Under the pieces are notes generated by a model. The model searched no databases. It worked only from the letters and a program-made list of their open reading frames with translations, and had not been told where the DNA came from. A DNA stretch of 64,000 nucleotides from Paludibacteraceae bacterium (GTDB lineage Bacteria; Bacteroidota; Bacteroidia; Bacteroidales; Paludibacteraceae): contig JAFXPY010000025.1 of the NCBI GenBank assembly GCA_017527495.1, positions 35,983 to 99,982 on the forward strand, written 5' to 3'. Shown here piece by piece: positions 36,827 to 46,845 of this stretch (positions within the stretch are counted from its first letter, which is position 1; every line of letters starts with the position of its first letter). Made by a program: the position numbers and the translations under genes.

Positions 36827-36849
36827 TGTATTGTAATCAGTTTTATCTA

Positions 36850-37353
36850 TTAGTTGATATTGAGAACAAATCTGACATTGGTGTACGCCGGGATGTGGTT
36901 TGTGCCTTTCTGACCATAAGCATTATACCATGGTGCGATGATTTCCAATTGCTCGCCGTGCCTTGACATGCGCAAGGCATCGTCCAAGGCATCAGGCACT
37001 TCTTTTTTCCCTACTCTCACTTGTTTGGCGACATCAGCGCAAAGCGTTGAGTCTAAAAGAAAGACTTGGTAATCTACCGCAACTATTTCTTCATCATGCA
37101 AACTGTCACGCTCATTTTTTTTCAAATATCTATACCAAAAGCCGTTATCATGCAGAGCAAAATCTTTTCCACAATGTGCCACATACAATGCAAGAGAATC
37201 ATTGGTTTGCTCAACAAGGAGTTGATTGGTCAGCATCAAATTTATAGCCACGGTGTCCTGCTCTTTTTGATTTGCCGGCACTTGAGGTTTCACGATTTTG
37301 CCACAACCAACAAGACTGATTATAAAAAGTAGTGCAACTATTATTTGTTTCAT
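36850..37353 (-). CDS. FKBP-type peptidyl-prolyl isomerase-like lipoprotein
   Basis: A 167-residue lipoprotein (lipobox SLVGCGK) whose C-terminal half follows the FKBP fold: FWYRYLKK, VAVDYQVFLLD, ALRMSRHGEQLEIIAPWYNAYG and IPAYTNVRFVLNI. It resembles the GldI-like group of Bacteroidetes lipoproteins, probably assisting folding in the periplasm. Several FKBP active-site residues are not obviously conserved, so enzymatic activity is uncertain. Its start overlaps the stop of the hybrid kinase gene by four bases. Confidence 0.72.
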   Translation of the reverse strand: MKQIIVALLFIISLVGCGKIVKPQVPANQKEQDTVAINLMLTNQLLVEQTNDSLALYVAHCGKDFALHDNGFWYRYLKKNERDSLHDEEIVAVDYQVFLLDSTLCADVAKQVRVGKKEVPDALDDALRMSRHGEQLEIIAPWYNAYGQKGTNHIPAYTNVRFVLNIN

Positions 37354-40300
37354 TTCGACATATTGCGTTTATACTCCGACGGCGTTACTCCGAACACAGC
37401 TTTGAAGCACTTGCTGAAATAGCGAGCGTCATTCATACCCACCATATATGTTATTTCTGTTACGGAATACTGACCTGTTTCAAGCAACTGCGCAGCGCGC
37501 TTGATTCTCACTTCACGAATAAACTCTACGGGAGAAAAGCCCGTAAGACCTTTCAGTTTGTTGTAGAACACTGTTCTACCCATCGCCATTTCCGACAACA
37601 AGCCATCAACAGTGAGTTCGCTGTTGTCTATGTTTTTGTCCATGATGGTCATCAGCTTAGCGAGGAATATTTCATCGGGCGATGCTTGATCCACTTTTTC
37701 GGGATTGAGATTGACAAGATTTTGACGATAATTTTGCTGCAGTCGTTTGCGCTGCTCAAGGATATTTTCAACTCGAACTACTAAATAGACAGGCGAGAAA
37801 GGCTTTGTGATGTAATCGTCGGCACCATATTTCAGCGCTTCAAGTTTGCTTTCTATGGCTGTTTTTGCAGTCAGAAGAATGATAGGAATATGGCTTGTAT
37901 TGATATCCTGCTTGAGTTCTTGCACTAATGCCAAGCCGTCCTTATTTGGCATCATGAGGTCTGAAATAATCAGGACAGGACTTAATTCTTTGGCCTTATC
38001 TATACCTTCTTGTCCGTCTTTTGCTATGACTATATTATAGTTGGCAGAAAGGATGTCGGCAAGGAATTTACCCATATCATCATTGTCTTCAACGACAAGA
38101 AGTGTCGGATTATCCACATTTTCCACTACGCGAGCTGTACCTACAACTTTTGATTCAGCATCTTTATCGCTCACTGTATCGTCAACTATATAATCTACAT
38201 CTTCTCCAAAATGGTCGTGTCCGCGACGGAACATCACGGTGAATGTTGAGCCCTCACCTACTTCAGACTTGACATCGATAAACCCGTGGTGCAGATCGAC
38301 TAATTCTTTGACCAAATTAAGTCCTATGCCCGTGCCCACAATATTGAAGCCTGCATTGATTTCATTGTTGGACGTAAAACGCTCAAACAAAGCACTCAAT
38401 TTATTTTTCTCAATTCCTATACCCTCATCAGCAACACTAAGCATTACATACCCCGGTTTTTCATCAAGAGTTACGACAATAGACTTACCTGAAGGTGTGA
38501 ATTTGAAGGCATTTGACAGCAAGTTGTAAAGTATTATATCCGTTTTGTCTTTGTCAACCCATAGTTCTTTATCTTCAATATTTGTCTGTACATTGAAAGT
38601 TATGTGTTTGTCGAACGCCTCTTTATTGAAATTAGCACACGTCTGTCTGACTAACTCATCAATATTTGTTTTCTGTATTTTGAGGCGTAATTTTTTGTTC
38701 TGTATTTTTCTGAAATCAAGTATTTGATTGATCAGTCGGAGCATACGATTTGAGTTGCTTTTCACTATCTCCAACTGATTTCTGACTGACGGGCTTATGT
38801 ATTCGTTTGTTAGTATATTTTCCACCGGTCCGGCAATGAGCGTCAGCGGTGTCCTCAATTCGTGTGAGATATTGGTAAAGAATCTCAACTTGATGTCGGT
38901 TACTTTTTGTTCTATTTCCACATTCTGTCGCAAGCCGTTATAGTGTTTTATCAGCATAAACACTCCATAAAGGATGAGAACAAAAAGTATCAAATAAATC
39001 AAAATAGCCCATGGTGTTTGCCAGAATGATGGTTTAACTATCACTTTGAGTGTGTGCTCATTGTTCACCCATATACCTTCTGCATTTGTTGAGCGGACAC
39101 GGAATGTATATGTTCCTTGCGGCAGGTTAGTGTATGTTGCTTTGCGCTGTGTGCCTACATAGTTCCATTTTTTCTCAAAGCCATCGAGGATAAAGGCATA
39201 ATTGATTTGTTCGTCAGCATAGTTGAGTGCTGCATATTCAATGCTGAACACTGATTGGTCATGTTCCAACACTATTTCGTCCGACTCGCTTATTCCCTTC
39301 TTTAATGGCGAGTCCTCAGCACCTACAACGACATCGCTATTGAACAACTGAAAGCGTGTAAATTCAATCTGCGGTACTTCATCGGATGGCAATATACGAT
39401 CAGGATTGAACACACATATACCATTGTTGCATCCGAAAAGCATTTCTCCTGTTGCAAGCAACAAAGCATTTGATTCTGTGAAAAACATATCGCTTCCACC
39501 TTTGAACACATTAAAGCTTTGGGATACTTTCGTGTCTTTGTCGAAACGCGTCAGCGAATTTTCCGACGAGAACCACAATTTATGGCTATTATCTTCTTGT
39601 ATGCTCAGTACAATGTCTGAAACGAGTCCGTTTTGAGTGGTATAACTTTCAAAAATCAATTTGTCGTTATCCCATTTGTCGTTCAGAACTTTGTTGAGTC
39701 CGCCGCCAAAGGTGCCTATCCAGACTTGTCCATTAGAATCTTCCAAAATGCTATGAACATCATTGTTGCTTAGGCTTTGCGGGTTGCCTACTTCTTTCTG
39801 ACTATACTTGAATTGTCGCAAGACGGTATTCATGCGAAGCAATCCATTTGTAGTGCCGATCCAGAGAATACCCATACTATCAAGCATAAGGGTACGGATT
39901 TTTGAACAATGGTCGGCGGGATAGTCGGGCAAACTATTGAACATACTGACAAAAGTGTCTTTTCCATACTCTAAAATATTAAGTCCGCCGCCATAAGTGC
40001 CGATATAGATATTTCTGTCGTTGTCTTGAACAATATCATATATTTCATTGCTCGAAAGTGAATAAGGGTCTTGTGGATTATGTTTGTAGTGTTTGATTAG
40101 ATTTCCGTTCATGTGGTCATACACCAAGATACCATTTCCTCTTGTTCCGAGCCAAATTCTGTTGTCGGCATCTTGCAGCACGCAATAGACGAGTTCTTCT
40201 TGTTGTGTCTCGCCGAGTTCCACTATTCCGTCAAAGAGATGTGTCCTTCCGTCTTTGGTGCCTGCGATGACATATCCGTCGTCGGTTTGATAGAGAGCAC

Positions 40301-41555
40301 GAACTTCATCATCAAGATTGATGAATGAGAATTGCGATTTTACGTGCGTCAGTCGGTCTATACCTTTGGCATAGGTGCTGAGCCACATTGAGCCGCTTTT
40401 GTCGAAAAAGGCGGCGTGAATGACATTGCTCACACCTTCTATAGACACGAGCTCACCTATTTCACGGTTATAATAGGCCCATCCTCCACCTTGTGGATTG
40501 ACCCAAACACGGCCGGCAGCGTCTTCAAGAACAATTAGATTAGAACCAAGATTATGCGCATAATGCGGGTCCGGTTTTGATTCCAAATGAGTCAGGAAAT
40601 GAGTTTTTGGATTGTAAAGGAATATACCATTTTGGTCGTTTTCAAGCCACACCATGTCGTACGAATCAATGACTATGGTGCTGAATGAATTGCTTTTTAT
40701 GTCGGTTGTGTTTTCGGTGTTGTATTTTTCAAGTCTATGCTCAACATAGTCATACACATACACGCCATCATTAGATGTTGTGGCAATGATATAGCGACTC
40801 TCTATTATTCCGACATCAATTATGTGTGCTTGTGCTTCAATGGTGTATTTCTCGAAGCCTATTTTGTCGTATGTCTTGCGAAACAGAAAACCCTCATAGG
40901 TTGAGAACCACACTGTGTTGTTTATCACATCTATTGATGTTACATCATATCCTTGCAATTCGCCTACTTCTTTAATGTCACATCCATTTGCTTCGTAAAG
41001 CCCTTTTTCTGTGCCTATCCATACGCTACCATCCAAATCGGCAGCAATGAAATTCACAGTTGCTTTGAGTCTGTAGGATTTTGAGTTCGGTGTTTCTCCC
41101 CACACATGTATGACAGAATCGACAGCATCTATCCATATATCTCCGGGGGCCACCTCAACAAAATGACGCCTATTGGCAATGTTATTGACTAACTTGCGCG
41201 TGTTGTAGGGTAAGGAATAGAATGTTTCGGTTTTTGTATCGAAACGATGCAGACGATTGTCGTAGGTCTGAAACCATATATAATTCAGTGCATCTTCGTA
41301 GAGGAAATCGACGCGATTATTGGTCATTGTGTTATTGTCTCCCGGGCGCGACTTATAGACAGTAAATTGATAACCATCGAATTTGTTGAGTCCGTCCCAT
41401 GTTCCGAACCACATAAATCCTTTGTGGTCTTGAATGATAGACATCACAGTGTTTTGACTCAGTCCGTCTTCAACAGAATAGTGTTGGCACACCAAATCAG
41501 CCCGCATAGTTGCGGCCCAAGCCAAAACGATGCAGAAAGAGAGAAACTTTTTCAT
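37350..41555 (-). CDS. Hybrid two-component system sensor/response regulator (HTCS)
   Basis: One 1401-residue protein holds a whole signalling pathway. Signal peptide 1-19; two-component-regulator propeller repeats (GFMWFGTWDGLNKFDG, IWIGTEKGLYE, VWIGTFGGGLNK) over about 20-760 as the periplasmic sensor; Y_Y_Y domain about 770-835; one membrane helix near 850-872; histidine kinase with the H box NISHELRTPLTLIAGPVENI near 895; HATPase; receiver with ISDLMMPNKDG near 1200; and a C-terminal AraC helix-turn-helix (MGMNDARYFSKCFKAVFGVTP). Such proteins sense glycan fragments and activate polysaccharide-use genes. No SusC/SusD pair is adjacent; the GH105 gene nearby is a possible target. Confidence 0.95.
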   Translation of the reverse strand: MKKFLSFCIVLAWAATMRADLVCQHYSVEDGLSQNTVMSIIQDHKGFMWFGTWDGLNKFDGYQFTVYKSRPGDNNTMTNNRVDFLYEDALNYIWFQTYDNRLHRFDTKTETFYSLPYNTRKLVNNIANRRHFVEVAPGDIWIDAVDSVIHVWGETPNSKSYRLKATVNFIAADLDGSVWIGTEKGLYEANGCDIKEVGELQGYDVTSIDVINNTVWFSTYEGFLFRKTYDKIGFEKYTIEAQAHIIDVGIIESRYIIATTSNDGVYVYDYVEHRLEKYNTENTTDIKSNSFSTIVIDSYDMVWLENDQNGIFLYNPKTHFLTHLESKPDPHYAHNLGSNLIVLEDAAGRVWVNPQGGGWAYYNREIGELVSIEGVSNVIHAAFFDKSGSMWLSTYAKGIDRLTHVKSQFSFINLDDEVRALYQTDDGYVIAGTKDGRTHLFDGIVELGETQQEELVYCVLQDADNRIWLGTRGNGILVYDHMNGNLIKHYKHNPQDPYSLSSNEIYDIVQDNDRNIYIGTYGGGLNILEYGKDTFVSMFNSLPDYPADHCSKIRTLMLDSMGILWIGTTNGLLRMNTVLRQFKYSQKEVGNPQSLSNNDVHSILEDSNGQVWIGTFGGGLNKVLNDKWDNDKLIFESYTTQNGLVSDIVLSIQEDNSHKLWFSSENSLTRFDKDTKVSQSFNVFKGGSDMFFTESNALLLATGEMLFGCNNGICVFNPDRILPSDEVPQIEFTRFQLFNSDVVVGAEDSPLKKGISESDEIVLEHDQSVFSIEYAALNYADEQINYAFILDGFEKKWNYVGTQRKATYTNLPQGTYTFRVRSTNAEGIWVNNEHTLKVIVKPSFWQTPWAILIYLILFVLILYGVFMLIKHYNGLRQNVEIEQKVTDIKLRFFTNISHELRTPLTLIAGPVENILTNEYISPSVRNQLEIVKSNSNRMLRLINQILDFRKIQNKKLRLKIQKTNIDELVRQTCANFNKEAFDKHITFNVQTNIEDKELWVDKDKTDIILYNLLSNAFKFTPSGKSIVVTLDEKPGYVMLSVADEGIGIEKNKLSALFERFTSNNEINAGFNIVGTGIGLNLVKELVDLHHGFIDVKSEVGEGSTFTVMFRRGHDHFGEDVDYIVDDTVSDKDAESKVVGTARVVENVDNPTLLVVEDNDDMGKFLADILSANYNIVIAKDGQEGIDKAKELSPVLIISDLMMPNKDGLALVQELKQDINTSHIPIILLTAKTAIESKLEALKYGADDYITKPFSPVYLVVRVENILEQRKRLQQNYRQNLVNLNPEKVDQASPDEIFLAKLMTIMDKNIDNSELTVDGLLSEMAMGRTVFYNKLKGLTGFSPVEFIREVRIKRAAQLLETGQYSVTEITYMVGMNDARYFSKCFKAVFGVTPSEYKRNMSK

Positions 41556-41596
41556 AAGGGTGCGAGATAATATTTTTCTATTTTTAGGAAATTTTG

Positions 41597-42457
41597 TTAT
41601 TTCAAATCAAGCAGATACCTTCCATAGGCTGTCTTCTCAAGTTTTTTGCCTAAGGCATGAACTTGCTCGGTTGTAATCCATCCATTACGCCATGCGATCT
41701 CTTCAATGCACGACACATAGAATCCCTGACGATTTTGGATTGTGGCAATAAAATTGCCTGCATCAAGCAAACTATCGCAACTTCCGGTGTCCAACCATGC
41801 AAAACCGCGACCAAAGAGTTCAACTTTCAACTTGCCTTCTTTGAGATACTCTTTGTTGAGGTCGGTAATCTCATACTCACCACGAGCAGAGGGCTTGAGT
41901 TTGGCTGCTTTCTCCGTTACGGTTGAATCATAGAAATATAATCCCGGCACGGCATAATTGCTTTTTGGATGTTCGGGCTTTTCTTCAAGTGAGAGTACAT
42001 TGCCTTCTTTGTCGAACTCCACAACACCATACGCACGCGGATCTTTCACTTCGTAACCAAAAATACACGCTCCCTCTTTTAGGTTTGCAGCGCGATGAAG
42101 CATCTGACTGAAGTTGTGACCATAGAACATATTGTCGCCAAGAATCAAGCAACCGGGTTCTCCTGCCAAGAAATCTGCTCCAAGCACAAAGGCTTGAGCC
42201 AAACCATTAGGCACGAGCTGAACTTTATATGAGAATTGCATTCCCAATTCGGAGCCATCACCGAGTAAAGCCTCAAACATAGGCAAGTCACGAGGAGTAG
42301 AGATGATGAGCACTTCTCTTATGCCGGCAAGCATGAGCGTTGACAAAGGATAATAAATCATTGGTTTATCATAAACAGGCATGATCTGTTTTGATATAGA
42401 TTTTGATAAAGGATAAAGACGAGTTGCAGACCCACCTGCCAAAATTATTCCTTTCAT
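41597..42457 (-). CDS. rfbA: Glucose-1-phosphate thymidylyltransferase
   Basis: Makes dTDP-glucose, first step to dTDP-rhamnose and related sugars for LPS. The start [20 protein letters not shown] holds the nucleotide-binding motif; [18 protein letters not shown] and [13 protein letters not shown] are diagnostic. The start is at 42457, consistent with the promoter at 42498-42529; an in-frame ATG 30 bases upstream is less likely. The other rfb genes (B, C, D) are not in this window. 286 residues. Confidence 0.94.
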   Translation of the reverse strand: MKGIILAGGSATRLYPLSKSISKQIMPVYDKPMIYYPLSTLMLAGIREVLIISTPRDLPMFEALLGDGSELGMQFSYKVQLVPNGLAQAFVLGADFLAGEPGCLILGDNMFYGHNFSQMLHRAANLKEGACIFGYEVKDPRAYGVVEFDKEGNVLSLEEKPEHPKSNYAVPGLYFYDSTVTEKAAKLKPSARGEYEITDLNKEYLKEGKLKVELFGRGFAWLDTGSCDSLLDAGNFIATIQNRQGFYVSCIEEIAWRNGWITTEQVHALGKKLEKTAYGRYLLDLK

Positions 42458-42497
42458 ATTTTTTTTGTGTTTGGTATTAATAATCATTTTTTCGCTA

Positions 42498-42529
42498 CAA
42501 AGTTAATAAATTTTAGCAGATATAGCAAA
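42498..42529 (-). promoter_or_regulatory. Promoter for rfbA
   Basis: Minus strand TTTG (42529-42526), 20 bases, TAACTTTG (42505-42498). Confidence 0.72.
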
Positions 42530-42583
42530 ATTATTAACCATATTTTTCAAAAAAGTAGATTATTGCAGCCGTTTTACTTCTTT

Positions 42584-42615
42584 TTTGGTTGATTTCAAAA
42601 AAAAATGTAATTTTG
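42584..42615 (+). promoter_or_regulatory. Promoter for GH105 gene
   Basis: TTTG at 42584-42587, 20 bases, TAATTTTG at 42608-42615. Divergent from the rfbA promoter. Confidence 0.72.
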
Positions 42616-42662
42616 TTGCGAATTTATTTTGTGTTTTGTTCCAAATTGTTTTATCCGACATT

Positions 42663-44060
42663 ATGAAAAAAATTGCCATAATAATTCTGTCAGTAGTCAT
42701 TACTATCAACCTGCATGCTATCACTTTTGATTCAACTGTTTGCTATTCACGCAAGCTCACAGCTGACCATATCTGTTCTTTCCGCAACAAGGCTAATACT
42801 GAAAGTTTTTGTTCCGGGACTCCGATGTGGGATTATGTTCCCGGTTTAGTAGCTAAGGCTATGCTTCGCACCTGCGAGCAGTATTCCGACTCTGCTTCCA
42901 CTGTCGAGTGGTACACACTGTTCAACAAATGGGGGTTGTCGGTTTATCCGTGGGTGACAGATTTGGATGCGACAAATGCCGGCAAGGTCTATTTCGAGCT
43001 TTACCGCTACAATCAGCGCATAGGCAGGCAACAAGATGCTGCTTCTTGTAAATCAAAGGCAGAGCAATGTGCCAACTTCTTGAAAAAACAATGCAAGCGC
43101 ATTCAGTATCCTCTTCCGGGAGCCGGCGGCTATTGGCATAAGGGGAGTTATCCGAATCAGATGTGGCTGGACGGTACATACATGGGAGCCGCTTTCTACT
43201 CTGAATATCTACATAATTTTGCTCCTGACGACACTGCGGCATGGAATGATATTGCTTTGCAATTCGACACTTTGTTTCACTACACATGGGACGCAAACAA
43301 AAAACTCTGCTACCATGCATGGTGCGCCTTGCCGTCTTCCGTTGATTGGGCAGACCCGACAACAGGTCGTTCAAAAGAATTTTGGGGCAGAGGTATGGGA
43401 TGGTTTTTTGCAGCATTGATTGATGTCATTTCTATGTTTCCAAAAGAGCATGAAGCCTATTTCCGTCTAATTAGTTATGCTCGTCAGGTGGCTGAAGGGC
43501 TATCGGAACGACAGGATGCAGAGTCGGGTTGCTGGTATCAACTTCTGCAATACACAGACACGACGATAAACGACTGCGGAAAAAACTATCTCGAATCGTC
43601 TGCCACAGCCATGTTTGCTTATTCTTATTTGAAAGGAATGCGTTTAGGAATTATATCGAGAGACTATTATGCCACTGCACAAGCGGCATACAAAGGAATG
43701 ATACAACAATTTGTTGTACAAGAGGCTGACGGCACACTAACAATAACAAACAGCTGTCAATCAGCAGGCTTAGGTAACGGGAGAGCCGGAGACGCCGCAT
43801 ATTATTTGTGCGGGAAAGACGTTATGATCAATAATCAGACTGAAGGCAAAGCTCTCGGACCATTCATTATGGCAAGTCTCGAATATGAACTGCAAGCAAT
43901 GCCTGATTTTGAATATGCCGACTACCAAGAGCCTATACATTCAGAGCTTAACACGCCAACAATATATACGCCTAAGGCTCGAAAAATGTTTATTGACGGA
44001 AATTTTTATATTGATTTTGGCAATCGGCGCTTCAATATATTGGGAGGAGAAGTAAGATAA
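42663..44060 (+). CDS. GH105-family unsaturated glucuronyl/rhamnogalacturonyl hydrolase
   Basis: A 465-residue secreted (alpha/alpha)6-barrel hydrolase that removes 4,5-unsaturated uronic acids from the products of polysaccharide lyases. Signal peptide about residues 1-19. Family signatures are QMWLDGTYMGAAFYSEY with the catalytic Asp, HAWCALPSSVDWADPTTGRS, EFWGRGMGWFFAALID, and YLESSATAMFAYSYLKG. It fits GH105 (YteR-like) better than GH88. I start at the ATG after the promoter. It is a lone gene, which suggests scavenging of pectin- or glycosaminoglycan-derived fragments. Confidence 0.85.
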   Translation: MKKIAIIILSVVITINLHAITFDSTVCYSRKLTADHICSFRNKANTESFCSGTPMWDYVPGLVAKAMLRTCEQYSDSASTVEWYTLFNKWGLSVYPWVTDLDATNAGKVYFELYRYNQRIGRQQDAASCKSKAEQCANFLKKQCKRIQYPLPGAGGYWHKGSYPNQMWLDGTYMGAAFYSEYLHNFAPDDTAAWNDIALQFDTLFHYTWDANKKLCYHAWCALPSSVDWADPTTGRSKEFWGRGMGWFFAALIDVISMFPKEHEAYFRLISYARQVAEGLSERQDAESGCWYQLLQYTDTTINDCGKNYLESSATAMFAYSYLKGMRLGIISRDYYATAQAAYKGMIQQFVVQEADGTLTITNSCQSAGLGNGRAGDAAYYLCGKDVMINNQTEGKALGPFIMASLEYELQAMPDFEYADYQEPIHSELNTPTIYTPKARKMFIDGNFYIDFGNRRFNILGGEVR

Positions 44061-44063
44061 AGG

Positions 44064-44098
44064 AAAGCCTGCGGCTTTTGTTCAAATTAAATTTGAAC
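44064..44098. terminator. Converging-gene hairpins
   Basis: AAAGCC-tgc-GGCTTT followed by T (44064-44079), then GTTCAAAT-taa-ATTTGAAC (44080-44098). Between the GH105 gene and the converging permease gene; the first is a plausible weak terminator. Confidence 0.45.
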
Positions 44099-44151
44099 GC
44101 AATTAACGAAGAAAGGGGCTTGCAATAACAACATTTTTTAACCTTGCAATT

Positions 44152-45228
44152 CTATCTTGGTGCTTTGGTATAGAGATAAAGACTTATGCCGAGAAAAACG
44201 AAATTCGGGAGCCATACTGCCATAAAAGATGACATCACGCCCGATACTGCAAATGTTGTTGAAATAGTTGAAAAGAGAATATATATTGCAGAAAGTGCAA
44301 TTCCTATACCAAGATTCTTGCCCATACCTCCGCGCACCTTTCTCGCGCTGAGGGTTACTGCCATAAGGGTCATGATGAAGGCAGCAATTGGCGAGGCAAA
44401 GCGTTTGTGCCACTCTGTTTCGAAAGCCTGTATATTCCCCACTCCACGGTCACGCTGGACGTCAAGATAGGCTTTCAGTTCGGTGTTGGTCATCTGCTCT
44501 GCCATCTCGGCCGTGATGAATAACTCATGCGGTTGCACGGGTATGATGGTGTCGAAACGCTGTCCGGAACGCACTGTCTCATACATTCCGTCAAACTCAC
44601 GAAGCACATAATTTTCAAAATACCAGTTATACGCCGAGTCGTAACGAATACGATCGGCGGTGAGTCGCATAGTGAGCGCTTTACCCTCAAAATGATCGAG
44701 CGAGGCACGATAGCCGGTGTTGCTATTGCGCTGATAGACATCGATAAAGAGTACAGTACCTTTGTCAACCTCCATCTGTACTTTGCGTGCATGGTCTGAC
44801 TTGAAATGGTCGATGTACCTGTCCTTGAAATCGAGCAATTCGGTGTTGGCGGGCGGGATGACATAGCCTCCCAACCAAAATATCATTATGGCAAGCAGAG
44901 TGGCAGAGATCCAATAAGGTCGCATGATACGCTCGAAACTCATACCTGTGGCAAGCATGGCTATAATCTCTGAATTTCCCGCCATTTTTGAGGTGAAAAA
45001 TATGACTGATATAAAGATAAACAACGGGGCAAACATATTGAGATAATAAGGCACGAAATTGAAATAATAGTCGAACACTATCTCTTTTGCCGGTACCTGA
45101 TTATCAAAGAAGTCGTCCATATTTTCTGTCAGGTCGAACACTATGGCAATGGAAAGAATGAGTACAATGGAGAAAAAGAATGTACCCAAAAACTTTTTGA
45201 TAATATACCAGTCAATTTTTTTTATCAT
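44152..45228 (-). CDS. LptF/LptG-family LPS export permease
   Basis: Inner-membrane subunit of the LPS exporter working with LptB. Six membrane helices (near residues 10-32, 55-78, 100-122, and three in 275-355) flank a periplasmic beta-jellyroll domain (about 130-265). MLATGMSFERIMRPYWIS and the final cluster SARKVRGGMGKNLGIGIALS are family signatures. The ATGA-type overlap with the upstream tgt gene shows co-transcription. Whether it is LptF or LptG cannot be settled. Confidence 0.9.
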   Translation of the reverse strand: MIKKIDWYIIKKFLGTFFFSIVLILSIAIVFDLTENMDDFFDNQVPAKEIVFDYYFNFVPYYLNMFAPLFIFISVIFFTSKMAGNSEIIAMLATGMSFERIMRPYWISATLLAIMIFWLGGYVIPPANTELLDFKDRYIDHFKSDHARKVQMEVDKGTVLFIDVYQRNSNTGYRASLDHFEGKALTMRLTADRIRYDSAYNWYFENYVLREFDGMYETVRSGQRFDTIIPVQPHELFITAEMAEQMTNTELKAYLDVQRDRGVGNIQAFETEWHKRFASPIAAFIMTLMAVTLSARKVRGGMGKNLGIGIALSAIYILFSTISTTFAVSGVMSSFMAVWLPNFVFLGISLYLYTKAPR

Positions 45229-46355
45229 AGTCGTTTGCCAAGGTTAGTGATTACGCTTCGTTTCCAATCGACAAAAGTGCCATCAAGGATATGTTCTCTT
45301 GCTTGTTTGACGAGATTGAGGTAGAAAGCCAAATTATGTATTGACGCCACTTGCATTCCGAGCAGTTCATTTGAGTGTATCAAATGGCGGATATATGCTT
45401 TTGAATATTCGTGGTCGACAAATGATGTTCCTTCGGGGTCGAGTTCGGAGAAATCATTTTCCCATTTTTTGTTACGCAGGTTGATAGTTCCTTGCATGGT
45501 GAATATCATTCCGTTGCGTCCGTTTCGCGTTGGCATAACGCAATCGAACATATCCACTCCGCGTTCTATGCCTTCGAGTATATTTTGTGGTGTTCCGACT
45601 CCCATGAGATAGCGTGGTTTGTTTTGAGGAAGTATGTCATTCACAATCTCTATCATCTCATACATTTTCTCTGTCGGTTCGCCCACGGCAAGTCCTCCGA
45701 TTGCATAGCCTTCACGGTCGAGGTCTGTCAGGAAATGTGCTGCTTCTTTGCGCAAATCAGGATAGATACAACCCTGAACGATAGGGAAAAGTGCTTGATG
45801 ATAGCCATAAAGCGGCTCGGTGGAATCAAATTGTGCGATACACCTTTTGAGCCAACGGTGAGTACGCTCCATGGAGTCTTTGGCATAGCGATAATCTGCT
45901 GTTCCGGGGGTACATTCGTCAAAAGCCATCATGATGTCGGCGCCAATAAGTCGCTCTATGTCCATCACGCGCTCCGGTGTGAATAGGTGTTTGGAGCCGT
46001 CAAGGTGGGAAAAAAATGTAACGCCATCGTCGTTCATCTTGCGCGTACCTGTGAGTGAAAAGACTTGAAATCCACCGCTATCGGTCAGTATAGGTCTCTC
46101 CCAATTCTCAAAACGATGTAACCCGCCTGCCTGACGAAGGATCTCTGTTCCCGGACGCAAATATAGGTGATAGGTATTGCCAAGAATGATTTGGGCTTTG
46201 ATGTCGTCGCGCAACTCACGCTGATGAACAGCTTTGACCGACGCCACCGTGCCGACAGGCATAAAGATAGGCGTCTGTATGTCGCCATGGTCAGTGTGAA
46301 TCACGCCAACACGAGCGGCTGAACGAGAGTCGGTATGTTGAAGATCAAAAAACAC
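45225..46355 (-). CDS. tgt: tRNA-guanine transglycosylase, zinc ligands not conserved
   Basis: Exchanges guanine for the queuosine precursor at position 34 of four tRNAs. SGGFQVFSL, DECTPGTADYRYAKDSMERT, GGLAVGEP, MGVGTPQNILEGIERGVDMFDCVMPTRNGR cover the active site (motifs here given separately). The segment that usually carries the zinc ligands CxCxxC reads DPEGTSFVDHEYSKAYIRHL at 306-325 with no cysteine, although the downstream His (about 340) is present. The enzyme is otherwise complete at 376 residues. queA, the next queuosine enzyme, is at 58.5 kb. Confidence 0.92.
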   Translation of the reverse strand: MFFDLQHTDSRSAARVGVIHTDHGDIQTPIFMPVGTVASVKAVHQRELRDDIKAQIILGNTYHLYLRPGTEILRQAGGLHRFENWERPILTDSGGFQVFSLTGTRKMNDDGVTFFSHLDGSKHLFTPERVMDIERLIGADIMMAFDECTPGTADYRYAKDSMERTHRWLKRCIAQFDSTEPLYGYHQALFPIVQGCIYPDLRKEAAHFLTDLDREGYAIGGLAVGEPTEKMYEMIEIVNDILPQNKPRYLMGVGTPQNILEGIERGVDMFDCVMPTRNGRNGMIFTMQGTINLRNKKWENDFSELDPEGTSFVDHEYSKAYIRHLIHSNELLGMQVASIHNLAFYLNLVKQAREHILDGTFVDWKRSVITNLGKRL

Positions 46356-46356
46356 G

Positions 46357-46710
46357 CTAACGAACTAAATGATTAGTGTTTGTGTCGGGAAAAATGACTT
46401 TAGGCTTATGCGTGCGCGCTTCGTCCTCTGTCATCATGGCATAAGCCATAATTATAACCACATCACCGGGGTGAATGAGATGAGCCGCAGCACCATTCAT
46501 GCAAATACAACCGGAACCGCGCTGACCGGCAATAACATAAGTCTCAAGACGAGCACCATTATTGTTGTCAACAACAGCCACTTTTTCATTTGGCAGTATG
46601 CCTGCGGCATCCAACAAGTCTTGGTCGATGGTTATCGAACCGATATAATCCAAATTAGCCTCGGTTACCGTAACACGATGTATCTTGGACTTCAAAAGAG
46701 TTAGAAACAT
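46357..46710 (-). CDS. panD: Aspartate 1-decarboxylase
   Basis: Makes beta-alanine for pantothenate. The pyruvoyl enzyme cleaves itself between Gly24 and Ser25 in YIGSITID, which is intact here, and Asn/Gly-rich [20 protein letters not shown] is conserved. 117 residues. On the minus strand a TAATTTTG (46741-46734) would serve as the -7 box, though no good -33 is visible. Two bases separate it from tgt. Confidence 0.95.
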   Translation of the reverse strand: MFLTLLKSKIHRVTVTEANLDYIGSITIDQDLLDAAGILPNEKVAVVDNNNGARLETYVIAGQRGSGCICMNGAAAHLIHPGDVVIIMAYAMMTEDEARTHKPKVIFPDTNTNHLVR

Positions 46711-46782
46711 GATTTTAACTTAATTTTGGATTGCAAAATTACAATTTTTTTTCAATATAGAAAAAAAGCTGACACTTTTTGG

Positions 46783-46812
46783 TTGGTTTTTGAATAAAAA
46801 GTATTAATTTTG
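46783..46812 (+). promoter_or_regulatory. Promoter for trxA-thiL
   Basis: TTG at 46783-46785, 19 bases, TAATTTTG at 46805-46812. Divergent from panD. Confidence 0.68.
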
Positions 46813-46845
46813 CATAAATTTTTAATCAATTATACCAGATTTTTT

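Noticed and set aside
36647..36853. 68-residue open frame over tRNA-Leu
   Set aside because: It encodes the tRNA and its terminator.
37332..37784. 150-residue plus-strand frame
   Set aside because: Antisense to the AraC and receiver end of the hybrid two-component gene.
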